NCBI GenBank assembly: GCA_024114885.1
Contig: CP099419.1
Span: forward strand, 2,604,001-2,668,000
Reading direction: 5' to 3'
From: Septoria linicola
Taxonomy: Eukaryota > Ascomycota > Dothideomycetes > Mycosphaerellales > Mycosphaerellaceae
Length of the DNA stretch: 64,000 nucleotides
The translations under genes were made by a program, and so were the position numbers. Shown here one piece after another: positions 19,984 through 32,044 of the stretch (positions within the stretch are counted from its first letter, which is position 1; the number at the start of each line of letters is the position of its first letter). The notes under the pieces were generated by a model. The model saw only the letters and a program-made list of their open reading frames with translations. It did not search any database and was not told the origin of the DNA.

Positions 19984-22158
19984 CTACAACTTCGACTTTG
20001 GCGTCGACTCTGCCTCTACTTCAGCGTACATCTCGTCGATTAGCTGCCTGTACTTCTTAGCTGTTTGTGGTCGCTTCAATTTCAGTCTACAAACAAAACA
20101 CGTTAGCATGAGCGACACCTACAGTTCCTCGGCGAAAGGTACTTACGTTGGTGTGAGGAGCTCATTGTCGATGGTGAACGGCTCAAGCATCAATCTGACA
20201 GACCTGACGTTCTCGTAGCTGTTGAACTTGGCCTTCTTGCCAACCTTGGCCAGCTCTCGTAGAGCAGCCTTTTGTACCTTCTTCTCGGCGCCTGCTGCCT
20301 CGAGCGCTTGCAGATCAGTTGGTGCGATTTTCTTGCCAAGGATCTTCTCCACCCAGAGCGCGAAGAGATCTGGCTGGATGCCGAAGATTGCGACCAGGTT
20401 CGACTGGTTGCTGTCGCCGTGCACGTATCCTTGAGCGAGGAAAGGAAGGTTGCCAAGGTACACATTCTCGATCCGCTCTGGCGAGATATACTCTCCTTGT
20501 TGCAGCTTGAGGACGTTCTTTCTTCGGTCAATGATCTTGAAGCGACCCATCTCATCGATCTCGCAGATGTCTCCGGTCTTGAACCAGCCATCTTCAGTAA
20601 AGGCCTTGGCAGTCTCCTCCTCGTTCTTGAAGTACTGCTTGAACACAGTTGGGCCACGGATCAACAGCTCACCACGGGGGTTTGGCTTGTCAGTGGACAG
20701 GTAATCCATGTCTGGCACATCGAGGAGGCAGAGTTCGCTAGCTGGAGCGACAGCACCACAGTTGCCAGCACTCATATCTCCCTCCAGCTGTGCCAGAGCA
20801 ATTGCGTAGGTCTCAGTGAGGCCATATCCTTGGAAGAAATTGTTCGCGAAGACAACACGCAGGAATTGCTGCAGACTAGGATCGATGGGAGATGCACCGG
20901 AAACCATAGTCTTGGCTTGGTCCAGTCCAAGGGCTGCGGAGACCTTCTTTGCCCAGATGCGGTCGTAGAAGAAGTGCTTGTTAGTGGCCTTACCAGCTGG
21001 CTGTTTTGTCAGGTTGGTGAGCTTCTTATCCACGATGTGGCGGGACATGGAACCACGGAAACCTGGAGCCTCGATCGTTGCGGCTTTGATTGCACCTCCG
21101 AATCTGTTGTAAAGACGTGGCACGGAAGTGAAGGTCGTGGGTCGGAGCAGCTTGAAGTCGTCGACCAATTCCAAGATGTTTCCATGGAAGTACCCGATCG
21201 CGACACCTGCCCAGAGCGATGAGTGCTCAGTCACGCGCTGGAAGATGTGAGCCAATGGCAAGTACGAGCAGATCGTGTCTCCCTTTGACGCTCTGCTGAT
21301 GCAGAGTGATGCAGATGCAGCTGCCACGGCATTTTGGTGTGTGAGGATGACACCCTTGGGATTTCCGGTAGTGCCAGATGTGTAGTTGATGGTAACAGTG
21401 TCCTCTGGGCGCGGTGGGTGGAACGGTCTGGGCGACTTCTGGCCAATCGCCTCAACATCCTTCATCTCGTGGATTTGCACACCGTGCTGCGCAGCAATAG
21501 CATTCAGAATGTCCTTCTTTGATGTTCCTGGCAGTTCGCCTCCAGTCGATAGCGGGTCCAGCGAGATGACGAGCTTCAGCGAAGGACATCTCGGCGCAAG
21601 CTTCAGTAGGGTTGGGATGTGGGCGAGCGAAGAGCAGACCGACGTGAGCTGAGCATGGTTGATGATGAACTCGGTGGCATCAGGGCCCAGAGTGTCGTAC
21701 AGTGAGACGCTGAAGAGCGACTGCGACATGCAAGCAAGATCGGTAATCTGCCATTCGGGTCTGTTCTGGCACCACAGACCGACACCGTACTGTCTGCCAT
21801 TGACACCCACTTGCTCGTGGAGCGCCACCAGTCCAACACCAAAGTTCTTCCTCCGCTCCTGGATCTGCGCATATGTCTGCCACACGTACGGGCCCCATGT
21901 CTGCTTCGTGGAGTCGTATGGGCGGAATCCCAGACATTTGTTGTTCGGCACACGTTTGGCCGATTGCTCGAAGAAGTCGTGGGCGGTGGTGATTTCGTTG
22001 TCGAGCGTGTGCAAAACACCGTCCTTGTTCCGCCAGTGTCGGTAGACAGCACTGCGGCCTTCCGCTCTGCTGCCAGGTACCGCGATCGAGTACGGCGCGC
22101 CCACTGGAGGCGGCTGCACCATCTCGGCAGCCTTATCGATGGCTATCTGGCTTCCCAT
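19984..22158 (-). CDS. Long-chain acyl-CoA synthetase, peroxisomal (PTS1 -SKL)
   Basis: A 704-residue AMP-forming ligase that activates fatty acids to acyl-CoA. Exon 1 is 20147-22158 and exon 2 is 19984-20086; the intron is 60 nt with a GTAAGT donor. The AMP-binding signature is YTSGTTGNPKG, followed by GYGLTET and the TGDICEIDEMGRFKIIDRRK hinge with the downstream KLQQGEYISPERIE FACS motif. The spliced second exon adds LKLKRPQTAKKYRQLIDEMY and ends in SKL, a canonical type-1 peroxisomal signal; reading through the donor would instead give a short tail and lose it. No N-terminal membrane anchor is seen. By analogy with yeast Faa2, it should feed peroxisomal beta-oxidation. Chain-length preference cannot be read. 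Confidence 0.95.
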
Positions 22159-22821
22159 GCTGGCGGTAGCAAAGGCTCACGAATGTGTGGTGTGATTGAT
22201 GACGTTTCTGCGGCGAGCTGCAGCGGGAGTGAGATTGCTTTGCACGACCAGACGACGGCTTCTGAGGCTATACGTAGTATCTGCTTGCAATATATCTGCT
22301 GTCAGTGCATGAACTCCTTGAGAGCTGTCGGCGAGACCGATGATGCTGTCGTGACTGACGATCTCGACTGGTCCAGACTCAGCCTTGCGAGAGGTGCTCC
22401 TGCGACTGCGACTGTTGCACACGAGGAAACGTACAGAGCGAGATGATACACACAATTGTGGAGATAGTCGTGAGACAGAGGCAGGGCGCAGGAGAGAAGA
22501 GGGAGAATAACAACAGTCCATCACTTGATCATTCTTTCGCAAGCAACCGGGATGCTCGGTCTCTTTCAGCGTCGTCTTCGCACGCGTTTCGCCTCGGCTC
22601 AATCAGCTCGACCAGAACTAACCTCCAGCTTGGCGCCATCTCTTTGGGCAGTACGTCCGTACCCACCAAATGCTGTGTGGCCGGTTCACAGCAAACCACC
22701 TCGGCACAAACCTAGACAACAGAGGAAGTACCGCGCGTCGAGTTGGTATCGATTTTTGATCTTATGTTTCATTTCGGGGGTATTCTGTCATTCACGCTTC
22801 CTATCATAACCTAGCGATGCC
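22159..22821. other. Intergenic region, acyl-CoA synthetase promoter and sulfhydrylase 3' side
   Basis: About 660 bp. It should hold the acyl-CoA synthetase promoter on the left and the 3' end of the sulfhydrylase gene on the right. Short ORFs occur on both strands without family resemblance. Confidence 0.6.
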
Positions 22822-24348
22822 CTAGACCACTGGCTTTCCACCTGGTGCATTCGCATCGCCGGTGACATTGCTGTTATCCTGTCCCTGCCCAGGCTTCGTG
22901 GCCGCCTGCGCAAAAGACTGCTCAAAGTCGGCGATGATATCGTCAATGTGCTCGGTACCAACAGAGATACGGATAAGGTCCTAGCACAAGTGTCAGTATC
23001 GATCCGGCAGCAGATGGATGCGCTACCAAGCTCACCTCGGTCACACCACTTCCAATCTTCTCCTCATCGCTGAGCTGCTCGTGTGTGGTGGTCCATGGGT
23101 GAATAGCAAGAGTCTTGGAGTCACCAACGTTGGCGAGATTGGAAATGAGCTTAAATCCATCGACAACTTGGCTGCCAGCAGTTCCGCCTCCGGTCACACC
23201 AAAGGACAAGACACCACCAAATCCTCTCGGTAGGTACTTCTTCGCCAGCTCGTGGCTCGGGTGGCTTTCGAGACCTGGGTAGCTGACCCACGCAACGTTT
23301 CGGTTGTTCTCCAACCATGTCGCAAGCTTCAGAGCGTTCGATGCATGGCGTTCACATCGCAAGCTCAGTGTCTCGATACCGATCAGCAATTGCTGTGCGG
23401 CAAATGGATTGAGTGCGGCTCCAAGATCACGCAGAATCTCAACTCGCAGGCGGATGATGAAAGTGATGGCCCCGAAAGTGTCCCAGAACTTGAGCCCGTG
23501 GTATCCATCCGAAGGCTCACTCATCTGCGGGAATCGCTTGCGAGCAGCTGGAGTGCCCCAGTCGAACTTGCCGGCGTCAACGACAATACCACCAATTGTT
23601 GTTCCGTGACCTCCAATCCACTTGGTGGCACTGTGCACCACAATATCCGCACCGTGGTCAATCGGCCGAGCGAAGTAGCCTCCAGCACCAAAGGTGTTGT
23701 CCACGACAACTGGAACGCCAGCTTCATGTGCAATCTTCACAATTTTCTCGAAATCTGGCACGTTGTATCGTGGGTTGCCGATGGTCTCAAGGTAGATGGC
23801 CTTGGTTTTGTCATCGATCAAAGCCTTGAAGTCCTCGGGCTTGTCACCCTGCACCCACTTGGTGGTGATGCCAAATTTTGGGAAGAAAACTTTGAGCTGG
23901 TTGTATGTGCCTCCGTACAAGTTTGACGTGGAGATAATGTTGTCTCCGGCGTGTGCGAGAGCAGCAATAGTCATGAACTGAGCTGCTTGCCCAGAAGCTG
24001 TAGCGAGAGCGGCAACACCACCTTCCAGAGCTGCGACACGCTTCTCAAGAACATCGACGGTAGGGTTCATGATACGCGAGTAGATGTTGCCGAATTCCTT
24101 GAGGCCGAAGAGCCTCGCACCATGAGCCGAGTCATTGAAGACATACGAAGTTGTGGCGTAGATGGGAACTGCTCGCGACTTGGTCGTTGGATCGGGCTCT
24201 TGACCTAGAGAGTGATAAGGAATCTGTCAGTTATACAATTCCTCCCTCGAGTCCGAGGAGTCGGTAAGCAGATAGAAAAGATTGGCAATTGCGTACCTGC
24301 ATGTAATTGCAAGGTCTCGAATCTCGGTTGCTGCTCTTGTCCAGCCAT
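22822..24348 (-). CDS. MET17: O-acetylhomoserine (O-acetylserine) sulfhydrylase
   Basis: A 459-residue PLP enzyme of the Cys/Met metabolism family that makes homocysteine from O-acetylhomoserine and sulfide. Exons are 24297-24348, 23036-24204 and 22822-22980; introns are 92 and 55 nt. The first exon gives MAGQEQQPRFETLQLHAG, joining to QEPDPTTKSRAVPIYATTSY. The PLP lysine lies in HSATKWIGGHGTTIGG, and NTFGAGGYFARP and NVGDSKTLAIHPWTTTHEQ are typical of the MET17/cysD branch. The last exon supplies DLIRISVGTEHIDDIIADFE. An in-frame upstream ATG at 24399 would add 17 mostly basic residues (MPKAKSRLKLFTEQLSK), which could be an alternative leader. It likely acts in sulfur assimilation in the cytosol. 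Confidence 0.95.
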
Positions 24349-24399
24349 CTTGGATAACTGTTCTGTGAATAATTTCAATCTTGACTTCGCCTTGGGCAT

Positions 24400-25082
24400 A
24401 CGCTTCCAAGGCTTTCTAATCCGTCAAGTATGGGAGTGATGGAGAAAAGAGAGCTGACCGGGGAACTTTTGTTGATTTGTTTGTGTGCGAGAGCGGCACG
24501 AGCTGCAAGCAAGCAACAAATGTGATTAACTAGCCCCGCCTGCTAGAGGTGTCCCCGCAGCTTCTTCGGTCTCACGTTCAGGGATCTTCAAAGGATAGCT
24601 ATGGCGTGCTGCACTGAATGGCTCGTGCTAAGCCCAAAATGAGCTTGCAGAAGACTTCAATTCGGACGAGGCCTCAAGGCATTGGACAATGGGCACTTCA
24701 CTACAGGCTCCGGGCTGTGAACACGCGGGTTAAGTTTGGTGTGGACGAATGCTTGTGAAACTCTGTTGGGATTCGCGAGAATGGGAGTGTATCACGAATT
24801 ATTGCGGTGTCGACATCCATTACTCTACTTAGAGGACTGTCACAACCTGTTCGATCGCACTGTGCATCCCTCTTGCGAGCGGGATACGCGGCAGTCATGT
24901 CTTCACGTGCCGTGGAAAAGTCTCGATTAGTGCTGTGAGGCCACAGACAGTACTCTAATTGACGTCGTCAAGCGTTATCAACAATGGGGTATCTCGCTAT
25001 GCATCCTGTCTATCCTGCCAATGCTGAGGGACTCCCACTCATCATGTCACTCATTCATCGCTTGACTGCGCTCTTTCTTCGC
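24400..25082. other. Intergenic region, sulfhydrylase promoter
   Basis: About 680 bp between the sulfhydrylase start region and the TRS130 stop. It holds the presumed sulfhydrylase promoter and the TRS130 3' region. No gene or RNA is supported. Confidence 0.6.
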
Positions 25083-28000
25083 TCAAGACGACCCACTCGT
25101 GCCAGGCCTCGATGGAGGCAGTACTGTCGAGTCGGGTATGTATACTGTGGTAGTCTGAAGGTCCCTTATGACATGCACAAGTTCTCCTGCAGACTCGTAA
25201 TGCGTTTCACACGTTATTGACGTCGGGCTCCGTGCTTGCTCTTTGCCATCGCCTTTGAAGTCCCCCAGCTGCACTTCTATCATGGGAAGTGACTGGCGAC
25301 CGGTCCGCAATGGAATTAGCACAACGCTGAAAGTATGGACCTCATCGGTCACGGGCACAAAATGCTTGCGCTTCTGTCCTCCTATAAGCCACGCATCCGC
25401 TTCGTTGTCCACGTTGATTACGTATGCTGTTGGCTCATCCTCACCATGTATCTTGAAAGTCGGAACATTTGGAAAGAGGCTCTTGGCACTCCAGCTCGCT
25501 GAATGTCTAATTCGCACGTTCGCTGTTACTGGCTGTCCGAGCACGAGTATCCTAGAGTCTGAAATTGGTGGCTGTGTATCCGGCAACTGAAGTGAGGCAC
25601 TAAAGACAATGTCGATATTAGGCACATCAACAGAAATGGTAATTTCCTGTGATGCCGTGCCACCGCTGTTGTCCAGTGGTAATGCCGCATTAGTGTCGTG
25701 CCAAAGCCGCAGCCATGCTTGCAACGAATCCCGTCGCTCTAAAGGAAGCGTCGCAATGAGTTCGCTCCAGCCGACGGCATGAAAGTCCGGGACATGAGCC
25801 TCATCAAGCAAGACCGCAATCTCAAGGTCCGATCCAGTGATGCTCTGACGAGCGCGTTCAAGTAACAGTGGAAGCAGTAAGCGGTGGTAATCGCCAAAGG
25901 AACTTTCCTGAAGATCAGAGGTGAATCTACGCTCCAGCAAAGACAAGTAGAGACCATCTACTGCTTCGTATTGAAGTTTCAGAGCAAGCGCAGCATCACG
26001 CTTCAATGTCCTCTGGTCCGAAGGAAACTTTCGTGTGATGTTGTAGAGTAGTTTCACTGGCTGTGTTTGCAGCACGGTTAAAGGCAGTGGCAGTGTAGGA
26101 GGCGCCTCGACTGCGAACATCGGAGAGTCGCGCAGCTCTGCATCAAGTATTCTCAGAGGCGTCTGTGTTGTGGTGCGCACTGTGAAACTCGAGTACAGAT
26201 CATCGAGTTGGAATATATCGTTCACATCGACATTCAATGGGAGCTCGTCCGCTACACTCTCGGTCGTAATGTATGTGAAGCCGCCCTGGGGAGTTGTGTA
26301 CTGAACCTCGAGCCGAAACGTTACCTCCTTGTTGGTCTGTTCGGTCGTGTAGGGAATTACTACTCCAGCAGTCGACCCCGCGGAGAGTTGTCCTAGTGTA
26401 ATATACCCCGGTCTGGCCTCTACCGTTCCATCCAACGCGATATCCCGCAGGGCTGCATCGCCAAGATGAAGGCGTAATCCTGCTGTCGTAGGCCTGATCC
26501 TGATGTCAATGCCGGTAACCTGATTTCGTCCAGATTGCAGGCTGAGCTCCAAATGCCGTGGCTTGTCAATCCACGTCTCCCGGGCTCGCTTGACCGAAAC
26601 AGCAAATGATTGCGCATGTGGGTACAGAAACACGAAGGCAGGCGGCTTGGACGAGTCCCGTATCGTTGTCGTGGGCTCAATAACGGTTATCCCCAATGGG
26701 GTAGGATCCGGTGTTGTACGCAATTGCTCGACGAAGCAAAGTTTCTTGACTTTGAGTTGCACCGTGTCGACAAGATATGGTCCGTAGGCGATGTTATGCG
26801 TTCCGAGCTGGATCGTGTTTGTGCCTCGCAACAGTGAAATGCGACCTACGCTCTCAAGCCACACCTCTTGAGTAGGGTCAGTCACTCCCACAAGGCGTAC
26901 CCGGGCTTCATCTAATGCAATTTCATCGTCCAGGACATGCTTCAAGCTCAAAGTCAGACAGATGGCATCCGTCTGCGCATGGTGTGCTATGACCGGATCG
27001 AGCTGAACATCGCCAAAGAAGTCCTTGAGTGGCTGTATTTCTTCCAGTTCTAATTCGCTAGAAGCTTCAATCGCCTCTAGGAAGACGCCTGTAGTCTCGT
27101 GATCTTGAAGACCATGCAATGGCGATTTAGTCGGAGTTCGTGACGGTTCAAGTGCTCTTCTCTGTCGACTCGTCCTTGCTAATAAAGCCAGCGTGCCACG
27201 TACAAATTCTTGCTTCCTGTTCAACCTTTTCAGACAGTATGTGTAGGTACTGAGTCTCTCCAGATCCATCATATCCCAGCCAGCATACGTTTCGTGAGCT
27301 GCAACGCCCTCAAAATAAGTTGCAGCACTCAGCCAATCGTCCTGCTGGCACTTCAACATGGCGAGATCACCCAACAATCTTTCCGCAGAATTGTATTGCG
27401 TGGCAGTGCCAAAGTGCTTGATGGCTGTTCCTGTGAGCTTCTCATAGGCAGTTTCAAATGCTCTCTTGCTGGCTAGCGCTGATCGAAGGAATGGACCCAA
27501 GCTGTCCAGTGGCAGTGGGCTCTGCTCATCTTTGTGGCTGTCATCAGAAGGTTTGCTCGCATCCTCAAGAGGCAGATCGTCCAGCTTGCTAGTCCTGGCA
27601 TGCTTTGCAAAAGCCGAGCCCGCATACCAACCATGGAAGCGCGCTAGCTGTTCCAGCACACGGCGCCGCATTAGTATCAACTCTGCCCGATACGTGGCCA
27701 AATCTGCTTGACCAGGCAGGCCCACGTTCATTTGTGAATCAGCCCCTGTGCCTGTTGCTGGCCGAGAGATGCCATTTGGTGCCTGCCGCAGTGCTGGAGG
27801 TCGTGCCATGTCAACAGCGGCTTGGGCATCTGGTAAACTTGACGTCCGTTGAGGATGAGTATTGGCGCCAATGCCAGTGCTTGTTGCTGGCCGCTTGACG
27901 GCACCGTTGGTTAGCTGGTGCACGCCTTTGTTAGTGAGATCTAGCAAAGCAGGCACAGCAGTCTCTGCTAAGACTTGACCTGCAACGGCCCATGTCCACG

Positions 28001-29469
28001 AGCAGACTAGACCTTCTGCAGTAGCAGGCGGCACATCGCCATGCGCCTGGTCTTGTCTAAGTGCGCGAGCCGCAACGTGGATGAAGTTTGAAGCGCGCCA
28101 GCACACTTCAGCGGTGAGTACGAGATCTTCGCCACCTTCTCGCCCTGCATCCTCAAGACGAGCAGACTGCGCATTTGCAAGTCGTAGTATCAAGGCCTTC
28201 TGTCTGTGAAAGATGTAGCACATGAAGTCGAACACGGAAATGTTGCTTCTAAGAATTTGATCTCGGTAGTCCTTGGTGAACAGCAATTGTGCATCATGTT
28301 TCTCGTTCACGAGACCATTGGAGACGCCACTTGGAGTGGATTCCGGAGGGCCGAATATTCGTGGCTGAATATCATTCGTGTGGTCTGCAAAACTCGTGGC
28401 AGTGCCTTTAGCCTGACCGGAGGCCATTTCTCGGAGTACTACTTCAAGACCCAGGGAGAGCTCATCGTATATCGCTAGGGCATCTTCAACAAGACCAATA
28501 CTTTCCAGAGCTATAGCCAGACCTTCCTTGTGGATGAAGAAAGTACAGAAATTCCAGCCAGGCAGGGATCTACGCTCTTCCTGATCTGCAATGTCGATTT
28601 CATACTGGCGTACCCGCCTGTCGAATGGCCCCAGTATCAGAGATTTGAGCTTGGACACCAAATCGTTCCAGGCATTCTCTCGTTCCTGGGCAGTTTCCTC
28701 GTATGTGGGCGCCACGGCTGGGGTGGGCAGCAAATCTGCAGGCGCTTCCTGCTTCACTATGCGGATCTGTGCAATGCGATCCACACCCGACTTGGAATCG
28801 TTGAAGTCGGCTCGAAGTCTGTCGAACACAGTACGGGTACTCTTGCCGATCAGCTTGGGGCCACTCTTGCGTTCTTTCAGGTCGTCCGGATCCTTGCTGC
28901 TTTCCCGCCACCTCGGCTCGCTTGCAGCAATTGTATCTGGTACGACAACATGGAGGATTAACCATTCGGAAGCGTCGTGGTCCTGCTTGCTGTCTGACTG
29001 TGCAACCTCTTTGAGCCACTCACGTATCCTCCTCTGCTCGCTCTGTTTGTAGGCATCTTTGTCGTCGCATCTAAGCACATAGACCTTGAGGTAGGCGCTT
29101 GATCTGAAGCCAGGAATCTGGTGTCGTCTCTCCTTGGTCGCCTTGGCACCACTCCTCACGATGTCGATGCTGTTCTGCGGACCGTCGGAGTCGGTGCGGC
29201 CTACATAGGGCCGCAGAGTCGCCTTTGTCTGCTTGTCAGGCACGAAGTCGAGGTGCAGCGATTTGATCTGGCGCAGAGGTCGAGGCGGTGACTGCCAATT
29301 GAGATTGCGGAGCGGAAGTTTGGCGGCAATGTCCTGCCAGACCAGCGGAAACACTCCAGATGGGTCATGGTACTCGACTGCGTGGTGATGGGGGTCTCAG
29401 CGAATGCCTCTCAGTGTATTCATTTCTGTGCCATGTGGGCAACATACCAGTGACCTTGGAGTTCGACAT
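25083..29469 (-). CDS. TRS130: TRAPP II complex subunit Trs130/TRAPPC10
   Basis: A 1438-residue subunit of the TRAPP II tethering complex, which activates Golgi Rab GTPases. A 22-nt first exon (29448-29469) joins over a 70-nt intron (GTATGT donor) to a single large exon (25083-29377). The spliced N terminus reads MSNSKVTVEYHDPSGVFPLV and is better than the unspliced MFPLVWQD start, since VEYHDPSG is a usual opening in this family. Conserved stretches are AKLPLRNLNWQSPPRPLR, WLILHVVVPD and the PGWNFCTFFIHKEGLA region. The C-terminal half is beta-rich, as in TRAPPC10. Length fits fungal orthologues. It is head to head with QCR10, 322 bp apart. Confidence 0.93.
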
Positions 29470-29791
29470 CACTCCCGAACCGGATTGGCCGTGTATCACA
29501 CATGGCGCTCTCTGGAAACAGGTGCCCGTGTGGCTCGTCACGTCATTACCAGCGAGAGGCAGCGTGGAATTGCATGAAGTGGTGGAATGAGTGGTAGGCC
29601 GTGTGCGGCAGCGCACATGTCAATCAATTGGCGGTCGGTGGTGCAGTCCCGTTCAAGGGTCTCTCTATGCTCTCGCTATGACCGCGCCGCGCTGCTGAGG
29701 CTGATTGGCCGACAAGACTGACAGCCGATTGACATTCTACCCGTCTTCCTCGCATCACATCCACACACCCACCACATACTCACCACACAAC
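29470..29791. promoter_or_regulatory. Divergent promoter between TRS130 and QCR10
   Basis: A 322-bp gap separates the two start codons. A CACCACACA-type repeat lies just before the QCR10 start. No specific regulator site was identified. Confidence 0.5.
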
Positions 29792-30328
29792 ATGAGGCCT
29801 GCATTGAGATTACTGGTATGGTGGAAGTTATTGCTGCACGGCAGGGACATGCGCTGAACGTGATTGCAGAACACCTCGCCGACGCTCCAGGGCGGCGCTG
29901 GACTATGGAAGAGCGGCGCGCCGGGCACTCACGTCTGGCGGAAACCTATCAAGGTGGACAGCTATAAGAGTCCATATGGTCCACAGTATGCCATTGTTGG
30001 GAAGGAGCGGAGTTTGGGGTGCATTAGCTGACGGAATGCGCAGATACAAGATCAAGCCACACGTCTTTGGCGTTGATGCTGGCAAGGGTTACTACCTGTA
30101 GGTCACGCCCATAGACTGCAATTGTCGCAACGAGCGCTGCAACACGGTCAATTAACTAACGCGATTCGCAGTGGTACCATGGCGGCCGGCTTTGGTGTCG
30201 CAGCCGGCACATTCGCCATCCTGTTCTTCGATGCAGTGCCAAAGGTCAAGCAGGATATCCTCGAAAAGGTCCCATTCCTCGCCAGCTTCTACCACAACGA
30301 AATTGCCCCGGAGGACAACCCATTTTAA
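29792..30328 (+). CDS. QCR10: Cytochrome bc1 complex subunit 10 (QCR10)
   Basis: A small subunit of respiratory complex III, 116 residues from four exons: 29792-29815, 29870-29985, 30044-30097 and 30172-30328. Introns are 54, 58 and 74 nt, with CTGAC or CTAAC branch sites. The middle exons give VDSYKSPYGPQYKIKPHV, followed by a single membrane helix (GFGVAAGTFAILFFDAV) and the tail VKQDILEKVPFLASFY ending APEDNPF. The tail matches the Qcr10 pattern of a KIP motif and a terminal PEDxP. The Arg-bearing N terminus (MRPALRLLNTSPTLQ) may help mitochondrial targeting. Each exon is too short to be seen as a gene alone. Assignment rests on the tail and the YKSPYGP motif. Confidence 0.88.
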
Positions 30329-30671
30329 ACGCCCAAGCGAGCCGATGCGATTATGATGCGACATTTTGTGGACTTCCGAGGCAAGATAGAGGAACAATGA
30401 TGTAAATAGGAGCGAGGAGACTGTACTCTATGAAGCAAACAATACCCACACATCGCCCCTCATTCACGTTCCTGAAGATTCACATGTGCGCACATGGTCA
30501 TTGTCGCGGGGTTGGCAGCACTGGAACACTTACAGAGCCAGCAAATCTTGCTATGGAAGGCGATCGAAGGGCTGGCTCAAGGTACAACGTCACGAAGTAG
30601 ACGCATGGAGAGTGCTGTGTGAGGCGATCGCGAAACCCAGAACGTCGGCCCTTGGAAGTTGCCTATCTATG
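30329..30671. other. Convergent intergenic region
   Basis: About 340 bp between the stop codons of QCR10 and the F-box gene. It should contain both 3' untranslated regions. Nothing further was seen. Confidence 0.6.
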
Positions 30672-31475
30672 TCATGCTCTAGTGGTCCACGGCACCCGAA
30701 TATCGATTCTCTGCCACCTTCGGGGATCTTCACTGCATGCGCCAGCCAACGCTTCGAGCACATCCCTCGCTCTGACACCGGTTTGACTGTGCACAGGTAC
30801 ATAGACGATCACCGGCTCATCCGACCTGCGAATCAGACCAAATCTGGATTTCCACTCTCGCTTACGAACATAATACAGCCCGACATGTACATCGCTGCAG
30901 GGCATCTGTGTGACATACATGTCCAACCACGACTCAATCGCATCAGGTTTCGTTCGGAATTGAGAAGTCTGCATCCGAATCGTCTGTCCATCGCATGGAA
31001 ATACTGGGTTGAACTGCACTGGTATCTGTTCCTCGCCAGGAACTTCCGGTAACACACCGAGACTCGCTGTGGATGGACTCTCGGGGATTCCTCCCATTGT
31101 GAAACCCTTGCCAGACATCCGAGCAGTGATGCATGCAGCAGCATTAGGATCGCGATGATTGTCGTAGACGAAGCGGGAAAGATTGCCAGATTTCGGGACG
31201 AAGCCGAGGAATTGTTTTCGTTGTAGAGTGGGAGAAGTCTTGATTACAGCTTGCCAATGCATCGAAACTCGTTGAACCCGAAGGAGGTCTCGCATGTCCA
31301 GGTGAAGGAGGACTCCTTCGAGGAGTTCCACTGCGGCGAAGACTTGTTCGCATGCTAGTTGGGTTGCTGGCAGTGGTTCTGGCAGACTACAATGTTGCTT
31401 TCGTCCTTGATTACTCGTGATGAAAGGCGCTTTATCTAATTTTGATTTGCTCAGACGCATCGTGTTGGTGAACAT
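30672..31475 (-). CDS. F-box domain protein
   Basis: A 267-residue single-exon protein. Residues about 45-95 fit an F-box: VFAAVELLEGVLLHLDMRDL followed by RVQRVSMHWQAVIKTSPTLQ and a KQFLGF segment. This arrangement is common in small Dothideomycete F-box proteins, which may recruit targets to SCF ubiquitin ligases. The rest (a beta-rich region with VHVGLYYVRKREW) has no domain I recognise. A second Met at residue 6 could be the start. Targets are unknown. Confidence 0.82.
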   Translation of the reverse strand: MFTNTMRLSKSKLDKAPFITSNQGRKQHCSLPEPLPATQLACEQVFAAVELLEGVLLHLDMRDLLRVQRVSMHWQAVIKTSPTLQRKQFLGFVPKSGNLSRFVYDNHRDPNAAACITARMSGKGFTMGGIPESPSTASLGVLPEVPGEEQIPVQFNPVFPCDGQTIRMQTSQFRTKPDAIESWLDMYVTQMPCSDVHVGLYYVRKREWKSRFGLIRRSDEPVIVYVPVHSQTGVRARDVLEALAGACSEDPRRWQRIDIRVPWTTRA

Positions 31476-32044
31476 TGGTGTGGTCTAGGTCCTTGTAGCG
31501 TTCTTCAACCCGACTTGAAGTCTGGCTCTCCGAAAGATGAGGTTCGTCTCTGCGATGCTACAGTTTTTCAATATGGAACAAGCATGTAGGAGTACAACGA
31601 GAAGTAGAACGTGGCAGTGCCATGGGTTTCATCTCGTGCATCTTGCTCGCATTGCCGCGGATTGCCCAGCGAACCAAGACTTTGGATCTGGGCGCCGCGT
31701 GAGAACAACACCGCATCAGCCTTCATACCGGCGATAGCCAAGATCATGGAGGATCATAGCTGCGTGCGGCAGACTCATTACATCAACGGAGAGTGTCAGG
31801 AGTGGGCAAGCGCGACGCAGAAGTGCATGTTTGGCCCATGTTAGTGAACAGCATAGAAGTGGAGTGGGGGCGAAGGAGAGACAGGACTGATGTCCGGTCG
31901 ATCAGCTGCATGTGGCGATCGTCATCGTTTTGGTCTTGCTAGGTTCTGAGCTCGTGCTGGGTTGAGGTGCTCTGTATCATCATAAACTCAGCAGACCTCT
32001 TTGAATACCCGCCTCAATCCAATCCAGTCTCTACCGCCATCACC
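31476..32044. promoter_or_regulatory. Divergent intergenic region between F-box gene and TMA64
   Basis: About 570 bp serving as the upstream region for both genes. An in-frame ATG for TMA64 at 31967 lies within it, but the coding start is better placed at 32045. No other gene is supported. Confidence 0.5.

Noticed and set aside
20272..21222. 316-codon ORF antisense to the acyl-CoA synthetase
   Set aside because: A shadow of the conserved coding frame on the other strand; it has no domain of its own.
23252..23926. 224-codon ORF antisense to the O-acetylhomoserine sulfhydrylase
   Set aside because: It opposes a conserved enzyme exon and its translation has no family features.
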